A stretch of DNA of 64,000 nt from the NCBI GenBank assembly GCA_021464415.1, contig CM038465.1:18383839-18447838 (forward strand), read 5' to 3'. Position numbers and translations under genes: made by a program. The notes beneath the pieces were generated by a model. It was given only the letters and a program-made list of their open reading frames with translations. It was not told the origin of the DNA and made no database searches. Of this stretch, positions 57,412 to 64,000 are shown one piece after another (the stretch's first letter is position 1; every line of letters starts with the position of its first letter). The stretch comes from Lonicera japonica (Eukaryota; Streptophyta; Magnoliopsida; Dipsacales; Caprifoliaceae).

Positions 57412-59400
57412 GCATCTTATACTTGTTTTATCTGAACAAATAAAAAAAGGAAACAACAAGGAATCAATAAACAATATATACGTAAACAAGTGGCGATGGA
57501 AAAGAGTAACTAAAAATCATAAATTAATGAAGTATAAAAGGAGATCCATTATTACCTGCATGTCTTGGCAAGAAAGTTTAGGAGTATCAGCAAGAGTGCA
57601 TTACACGAGGAAAAAAAATTATTATGTGAATCTTAGTCAATAATTGAGTGCATACATATATTATTATAATATCTTTCATACTACCTCAACTTGTCTTGTG
57701 ATTTTATGCCGTTTCTTTTTATTTATATTTTTACTTAATGGGTTATATTGGGTAATTGTTAAAATAACGAAGCATGTGCGAATAAGAATTTTTTTCACAC
57801 GGTAAATAGTCACTCATTTAGACCGAACCGATACCAAAAACAAGTGATAAAAACCAACACAAATACAACTCGAACCGACCCATTACCAGGTCTAGAATAT
57901 ATATATATATATATATATCAGTAGCATAAATAAATAGTGTAATAACATAATTTATTTAGAATATCAATAGCATTATAATTAAATAAATAAAAAATAATAT
58001 TATAGTAAAGAACACTAATAAAAATTAATTAAAATATAAAAATACAAATAACATAACTTCAACATACATTAAAAATTTCAAACACATCAAGGAAAGGAGA
58101 GAAGAGACGATTACCTAGGGTTTGTTTGAGCAAAGAACAAGCTCCTAGGGTTCCAAGCTTCCAGCGGAGAGGAGAAGATAGCGTCGTACTCTTTTTGTTT
58201 CAAAACGGCTACGGTTTCAAAATACGATTAAAGGATTTGTTTCAAAACACGGTCATTTCTCAAGTTGATATTTTCATCTCCAATAACAACCATAAATCCA
58301 CCTCTTTGACCACACTAAACCAACAATCATTTGGTGGATTATTCCACCCGTGGGCCTGCCCTTGGAGGCTCATATTTATTTCCAGCAAGCCCATTTCTAT
58401 GGGTAGATCGAGTGCTATAAGATTATTGGACCAAAACCCATTTAATTTTAATTTTCATCTCCCCCTAAAAAATGGGGCTTTGGGTTCATCTTTGGGCCTT
58501 ATTTTGAAAAGGTCTAGGCCTAATTATTTGGGTCAAGAAGTCAATTACTTTAATTGAGCTTCTTTGTACACTAATTTTGTTATTAATAAAGCCCACTAAC
58601 TACAACCATTTGGACAGTGAACCTCTACCAAAGCCTTGACTCGCAAATAATTCTAAGAGCCCTCTTCGGCCAATGTTGAAAAGGCAAGAAAAAATTATGA
58701 AAGTTGGCTGCTGCCTTCTTCCTCGCCTCTTTTGTCTAAGAACTCTCCTAGTCTTACTACTAAGTCGAGTTCTAACACAAAAATTAAGAAGAAAAGAAGA
58801 AAGAAGCCGGGGTCGGATGGTCGTAATAGGAAGCACTAGCAAAAAAGGTCAGCTTGTAGTGCAGATCTCAATCAGGTGCTTATCCTCTACCACGCCGAGC
58901 ATATATCCAAGACTAAAGCCAATATTATGCTCAAACATACGCTCAAGGTTCCCAAAACCATTGGCTATCACATGATTCCTTATATTTTGGACCACGTCTT
59001 TAAATTCATGTGATTATCAAGGTTCAATCATTTGACACAAAATGATAACGAATAGAGTATTGTTTACCCTTAACGAATGCGGTCACTGTTAGAACAGTTA
59101 ATTTTTGTAACTGTTTTAGTATCTATAAATGTTTATCCTTGGTAATTTTAGTCATTCACTCATCTTATTATAGTGAAAAAAAATAGAATTTTTTTATATT
59201 TAAAAAATAAAAATTATTTTCTTTACGGGTACTATTGGGTTGTGTCTTGTCACACAATAATAAACCGAGTCGTAAACAAATACGAAAACTCACCTAATAC
59301 CTAATCGAGCAGTGACAAAATTTACACGAATTCTTCAAGACTGGAAACGAAGCTAACACGAACTGACTTGTTGACAAGTTTAAGGCATATATTACTAATT
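57412..59400. repeat. Right copy of the 1440-3346 segment
   Basis: Collinear with 1440-3346, including the unrecognised ORF region (58126-58975, frame broken here) and the alpha block (59010-59395). A (TA)n run is at 57897-57918. The ORF at 58126-58557 matches 2119-2412 only in part and is not called as a gene. Confidence 0.75.
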
Positions 59401-60165
59401 TGGGGGGGAAATCAATTTTATTACTCGAGAGCTTATAAATTAAAACAGTTTTAGTTAAAAAAAATAATTTTTAACCTTTTTATTTTTATTAAAGCCGTTT
59501 TCCAAGAGATTTTGATTTAAGCTAGAAGAAGTCACGTCGAAATGTTTTTATCGTGAATTTGGTGGAAGAATAATTCATGTTTAGTGAAAAAAATTACTTT
59601 AATGAGCTAAATATTAAAATATTATGGGATCTCTTAATTTGGTAAATACAAATCAATTATTATTATAATATAAGGTGGAGATATTAGTATCCCCAAAATA
59701 CTTCGAAATACTTTCATTTTCATTCGATTATTTGCAATTGAATAAGGCGTTTGTTACTCATTCCTTAACAACCGAATAAATTATTATCAAGTAAATGGCC
59801 TATATACTTGGTACTAGTTTTTCAAATTTGGTTTCTTTTTCACAGAGATGATAGTGGTAGTGAAAATGATTGACATTAGTTAGATTAGTTAGGATTAAAA
59901 GGTTTAAGTGTGAGGAGTGAAAATAACTAAAAGAGCTCTTTTTTCATATGGCATTAGAACCAATAAAATAATCTGGTGCATATAATAGCCACCAAAATAA
60001 ATGCTGAAACATAAATTTTTAATCCAACCAAACAAATTAAAACCTCTTTCAAAGAGACTAAATAATAATAATAATAGTAGTACTAGTGTTAGTAACTATA
60101 TCTATATAATTATATAAAGACGTGATTAATTTCATAGCCTATTTTACTATGCAGTCTCTTTTTTC
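59401..60165. repeat. Further copy of the ~1.9 kb unit
   Basis: Continues the unit ('ttggtggaagaataattcatg', 'ggagatattagtatcccc', 'ataatagccaccaaaataaa'). It lacks the Helitron-like insertion of 3348-4328. It breaks at about 60165 and resumes at about 62230, so the pseudogene block below sits within the unit. Confidence 0.75.
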
Positions 60166-60354
60166 ATCGAGTAAACTAATTTAAATATTATTAAATTATT
60201 AATATTTTCCCATTTTAATCTTTAAATAAAATTTTATTTTATTTAAATATTTAAATTATTAATTAAATTTTAAATTGACCATTCAGTCTAATTTAATTGT
60301 TATTTTTCCGGGCTAAATAGTCACGTTAGAACAAATCCCACCGGCAGCCTCTCT

Positions 60355-60430
60355 GTCCGCAAGCTTACACCTGCTTCCTCTTTCTCTCCGTCCGCAAGCT
60401 TACACCTGCTTCCTCTTTCTCTCCGTCCGC
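60355..60430. repeat. 35-bp tandem repeat, about 2.2 copies
   Basis: The unit 'tccgcaagcttacacctgct' plus 'tcctctttctctccg' has its copies' first AAGCTTACAC at 60361 and 60396. It lies just upstream of the broken gene at 60.58 kb. Confidence 0.9.
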
Positions 60431-60582
60431 AACCCACCTTCTTCATTAATTATTCAACAGCACTCCTCGCCTTTTTTTTTTTTTTACTTCTTTGCAAGTC
60501 TCCCCCCTCTCTCTATATCTATGTTTCTCTCTCTATGTATTTCTATCTATATCTATTTATGTAATACACCGAAAACACCTCA

Positions 60583-61120
60583 ATAATGGAGTCAAAAGCC
60601 TTTACCCACTTCATCAAATTGCCCAAACCCCAACCCACAAGCTTTTACTAAAGCAATGGCTCAAAGAAGAAGAACTAATCCTTAATCGAATCGCTCTCAA
60701 AGAAACCCAAATCGACTCGGTCCTTAAAGAAATTACCCAACTCTACTGTTTTTTCTTCCTCTTCCACTCAACAGCCCTGATTTTTCTCTTCACTCTGTTA
60801 CCTCCTCTGTCCTTGGGGAACATATGGGCAGTTTGATATAAGACCGATGTGGAGGGGCGTTTGGAGAAGTTGTTAAGAGGGGGGGGCAAGTTATTGGGTA
60901 AGTGTGTTGATGAACTGAAGAAAAAGGGTGTTGAATTTGATTTGTTGAAGCAGGGCCAAGAGTTTGAGGGCCGAGGCGAAAGCAGTAAGGAAATGGTCTG
61001 CAAGGGATTTTGCTACTCTGTTCTTCTTTACTGTTTCTTGTTTGGGAAATGGGAAATTGCTCGATTACGTTCAATATTGTTTTTTTTTTGTTTTGTAGGA
61101 TGAGTTTATGTGTTTTTAGG
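60583..61120 (+). pseudogene. Broken gene for a probable small membrane protein, copy 1
   Basis: The segments read MESKAFTHFIKLPKP, then in another frame KQWLKEEELILNRIALKETQ and DSVLKEITQLYCFFFLFHST (start of a hydrophobic segment), ending NIWAV. After an in-frame stop at 60834-60836 comes VEGRLEKLLRGGGKLLGKCV and ELKKKGVEFDLL, then in a third frame KWSARDFATLFFFTVSCLGN (a second hydrophobic segment). The layout, two membrane segments around a charged coiled-coil-like part in about 190 residues, resembles an uncharacterised plant-specific protein family; this is recollection, not a search. At least two frame changes and one stop make it non-functional as read. The 3' half is duplicated downstream. 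Confidence 0.55.
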
Positions 61121-61207
61121 GATTGGTTCGTTTTTGAACAGCTGTTAATGGTGATGGGTGATGAGTAATTTGGGACATAGCAGAATACTCTGTTCTGCTT
61201 TTCTTTT

Positions 61208-61240
61208 GTGGAAGATGATGATGATGATGATGATGATGAT
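61208..61240 (+). repeat. GAT microsatellite
   Basis: About nine GAT/ATG triplets after 'ggaagatgatg'; the duplicated copy at 61918-61938 has fewer. This gives an Asp run only in a chance frame. Confidence 0.85.
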
Positions 61241-61532
61241 AAAAAAGAATGGAAGATGAAATTGATGATACATGAAAGAAGAGGGACTAGAGGTGGAGAT
61301 TTGCGCGGAGTAGGGGTTGGGTCTGCGGTGGAGGGGAGGGAGGAGGAGGTGGTGATCGAGATGAGTCTGTCTCTGTGGTTGCTCTATGTTCCTTTCCTTC
61401 TTTTTTTTTATTTTTTTTTTCTTTCATAATATTTTTAAATTCAGTTAAAATTATTTTTTAAAAAGTATTTAATTAAAATGATAATTTTGCATTTAAATAT
61501 TAACATGAAACAACCTAATTATTAACAACCAT

Positions 61533-62215
61533 ATTGGGTAAAGACCGATGTGGAGAGGCGTTTGGAGAAGTTGTTAAAGGGGGAAGAAGAGGGGGGCAAG
61601 TTATTGGGTAAGTGTGTTGAGGAACTGAAGAAAAAGGGGGTTGAATTTGATTTATTGAAAGAGGGCCAAGAGTTTGCGGGTCGAGGCGAAAGTAGTAAGA
61701 AAATGGTCTGCTAGGGATTTTGTTACTTTGTTCTTCTTTACTGTTTCTTGTTTGGGTAATGGGAAATTGCTCCATTTCGTTCAATATTGTTTTTTGTTTT
61801 GTAAGATGAGTTTATGTGTTTTTAGGGATTGGTTCTTTTTTGAACAACTGTTAATGGTGATGGGTGATTAGGAATTTGGGACGTAGCAGAATTCTCTGTT
61901 CTGCTTTTCTTTTGGGGAAGATGATGATGACGATGATAAAGAAGAATGGAAGATGAAATTGACGATACAGGAAATAAGATGGAGTAGAGGTGGAGGTTTG
62001 CGCGGAGTAGGGTTTGGGTCTGCGGTGGAGGGGAGGGAGGAGGTGGTGGTGGTGGTGGAGGTAGGTCTCTCTGTGGTTGCTCTCTGTTCCTTTCCTTCTT
62101 TTTTTCTTTTTATTTTATTTTTCTTTCACAATATTTTTAAATTCAGTTAAAATTATTTTTTAAAAAATATTTAATTAAAATAATAATTTTATATTTAAAT
62201 ATTAAAATGAAACAA
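61533..62215 (+). pseudogene. Tandem copy of the 3' part of the broken membrane-protein gene
   Basis: Matches 60836-61500 at an offset of about 695 bp: 'aagaccgatgtgga', then KCVEELKKKGVEFDLLKEGQ, a frame change, KVVRKWSARDFVTLFFFTVS, the GAT run, and the AT-rich tail 'tcagttaaaattatttttt'. It lacks the gene's 5' part. The shared frame change near 'gagtttg' means the break predates the duplication, or the true frame or splicing here is not understood. Confidence 0.55.
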
Positions 62216-62229
62216 AAATTTGAAAGATA

Positions 62230-62654
62230 TTCGTAAGAGATTCAAATTTTAAAATTTTTATAAAGTAATACGCACCTTATTCACTATACTATTTAACATT
62301 TTTCTTTCGTATTTTAATTTAAATTAAATGTATTTAAATAGTATATACATGGTAATGATATTCAATCTAGTATGTAGGAAAACCCTTCCCTCATGGACAA
62401 CCCTTCCCTCATGGACAGTAAAACCAATTGAATTTGACGGAATAAGTTCCGCCACATATCTTTTGCATGTTTGGAGGTGTATTTAGCCCTATTTTATTAA
62501 TTACATACTTTTATCTCATAATTGTATTATTTATATTTTAAAACATTATTAAACATATTTTTATTAATTGCTTATTAACTTTTACTGAATGTTTTTATTA
62601 TTTTCTAAACCATAGAATAAATAGTAATTACTTAGATTCTTTTATACATATACA
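62230..62654. repeat. Resumed ~1.9 kb unit
   Basis: Matches 6890-7305 ('agtaatacgcacctta', 'aatctagtatgtaggaaaa', 'aaccaattgaatttgacgg', 'catatttttattaattgctt'). A local 20-bp duplication 'cccttccctcatggaca' is at 62385-62418. It stops at a Helitron-like end. Confidence 0.75.
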
Positions 62655-64000
62655 CTAGGGGTAATTCGTGCCGATAGCACTTCGTGAAATTTTTTAGATA
62701 ATAAATATGAATTTAGGTAGAAAATATAAAAATTGTAAATTAAATAATAAAAAAGAAAGATAAGAAATACCTTTTATGCGTGAAGAGTTACATACCAAAC
62801 ACCCTCAAACAGCACACATTTACTAAAGCTATAAGCAAAAGTTTTTATCACACATTTACATCCATGCTTACATATTTATTGAAAAGAAATGATTGCCTTT
62901 ACAAAAATCAAAAAATAATAAAGTTTTAGATATACAAAAAAGATATCAACTGTCAGTATTGTTGTGGTCCTATTAATAACCACCATATTTTCGGTACATC
63001 AAATTCTAAAAAGTAAGACTATCTACCCTCACACAATAAGGCCAACGAAAATGGGTCGCAATGAAAATCTATCATTTATAAGATACATAAGATATTAGTA
63101 TCAAAATGAAGAAAAAATTAATACTTAAAATACTTGAACAAAATCAAACACACATTTAAACTTAGTATAAAGAACTTTAAAAATGAAAAGCATGCCTCTA
63201 GTAATAACAAATTTAATCTTGCAACCAACAAAGACTTTTGAACTTAGTTTATTTAAAAAGCAAAAAATAAATAAATTATAGACATCTTCAATTATTCTTA
63301 ATTAATAAACATCAATTTATTTTTTTATGAATCTAATACCAAACTAACTCATTAATGTTGAAACAACCACATGCACAACTTTGGATTGTGTATGCCAATT
63401 AGAAAATCACAAAGAAAAGAGAGTACAACTTGCTATATATATATATATATATTTAGGAGCATAATAATAAAGAAAAGAGTAAAACCAATCTACATGACAT
63501 AGAGCTTAAAATAATATATTTGTTTGTTTTGCATTGATCACCGTAGTACATAAAATTCATTGACATTAACATTAGAATATTTTAACATAAAAAATTTTAA
63601 AAAATACATCCGTTTTTTACATAAATAATTCTAGTAAGTTGTTAAAAATTGGACTCCCTAATATTCAATGAGCCATTTTTGTCAAGAATTATGAAACTAT
63701 AAAATATATAATCCAGGTGGTTCCAGGGAGCAAAAGTGTAGTAATGATACTCGCCTTATAATTCCACTGTGAATTACGCCGTAGTAACCAAACCAAACCA
63801 AACCAAATAAATTAATTCTATTCATCAGCATAAAGAATTTTTTTTTTCTTATTCCCCTATTCTTCTTTTATGGCCAATAAAATGAAAGCAAAAAATGCAA
63901 ACTAATCACATGTTCTACTAAAAACACATCATTTTAAACTCATACATTTTAAATATTATAGATTTTTTAAAAAGACATAATAGGCGGGCACTATTTTTTA
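62655..64000 (-). mobile_element. Helitron-like insertion, open at the window's right edge
   Basis: CTAG at 62655-62658, preceded by A. Inward, on the minus strand, is a short stem (GTGC-tatcg-GCAC), as expected for a Helitron 3' end. The matching unit at 7290-7310 runs on uninterrupted (tatatacaaatttagcg), giving an empty site. The hairpin is weak. The interior to 64000 is AT-rich with no coding sequence, and the other end is not in the window. Confidence 0.4.

Noticed and set aside
60743..61074. Minus-strand Pro/Ser-rich frames
   Set aside because: Opposite strand of the broken membrane-protein gene; composition follows from its Lys/Glu-rich sense strand.
1..64000. tRNA genes or other structural RNA genes
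   Set aside because: None could be recognised by eye; the only RNA-like block is the 5S-derived part of Cassandra, and tRNA-like matches are short primer-binding sites of retroelements.

Overview
The window is nuclear DNA from a eudicot plant. It is AT-rich, has intron-containing genes, and carries two TIR-NBS-LRR (TNL) immune receptor genes, a class monocots lack. It also holds a Cassandra element with plant 5S rRNA-like sequence, plant Ty3/gypsy elements, and MULE, hAT and Helitron-type insertions. The species cannot be fixed from the sequence. A run of 100 N (17962-18061) is an assembly gap.

Layout. 1-8.7 kb: a repeat-rich upstream region with a Cassandra TRIM and about three copies of a ~1.9 kb tandem unit that carries Helitron-like ends. 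8.75-17.95 kb: TNL1 (+ strand), with its 3' end running into the gap. 18-36.5 kb: a transposon nest. It holds a Mutator-type element with a perfect 9-bp target duplication, a broken 5' fragment of an acetylornithine aminotransferase gene, and a gag-pol Ty3/gypsy element (25515-32486) inserted into the 3' LTR of a shorter non-autonomous LTR element (22893-33232). Both retroelements have exact 5-bp target duplications. 36.57-48.4 kb: TNL2 (+ strand), a close tandem paralogue of TNL1 with matching exon junctions and a much longer first intron. 48.5-54 kb: a small LTR element on the minus strand, a dispersed retroelement remnant and a hAT-type MITE. 54.1-62.7 kb: a second copy of the first ~5 kb of the window, changed by a 1.6 kb solo LTR and by a tandemly duplicated broken gene for a probable membrane protein. 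The last 1.3 kb starts with a second Helitron-like end.

The two TNL genes are the only convincing intact or near-intact host genes. Each encodes a TIR NADase-type domain, an NB-ARC switch, leucine-rich repeats and a C-terminal jelly-roll (C-JID) region. They would act as intracellular pathogen sensors. TNL1 has one extra 71-residue LRR module and a shortened C-JID; TNL2 has the full C-JID and an extra intron. Both have unusual residues at the MHD position. The repeat unit that precedes each TNL recurs at the right edge, so a third paralogue may lie just beyond the window.

All exon joins, homologies and domain names were read by eye from the sequence; no alignment or database search was run.
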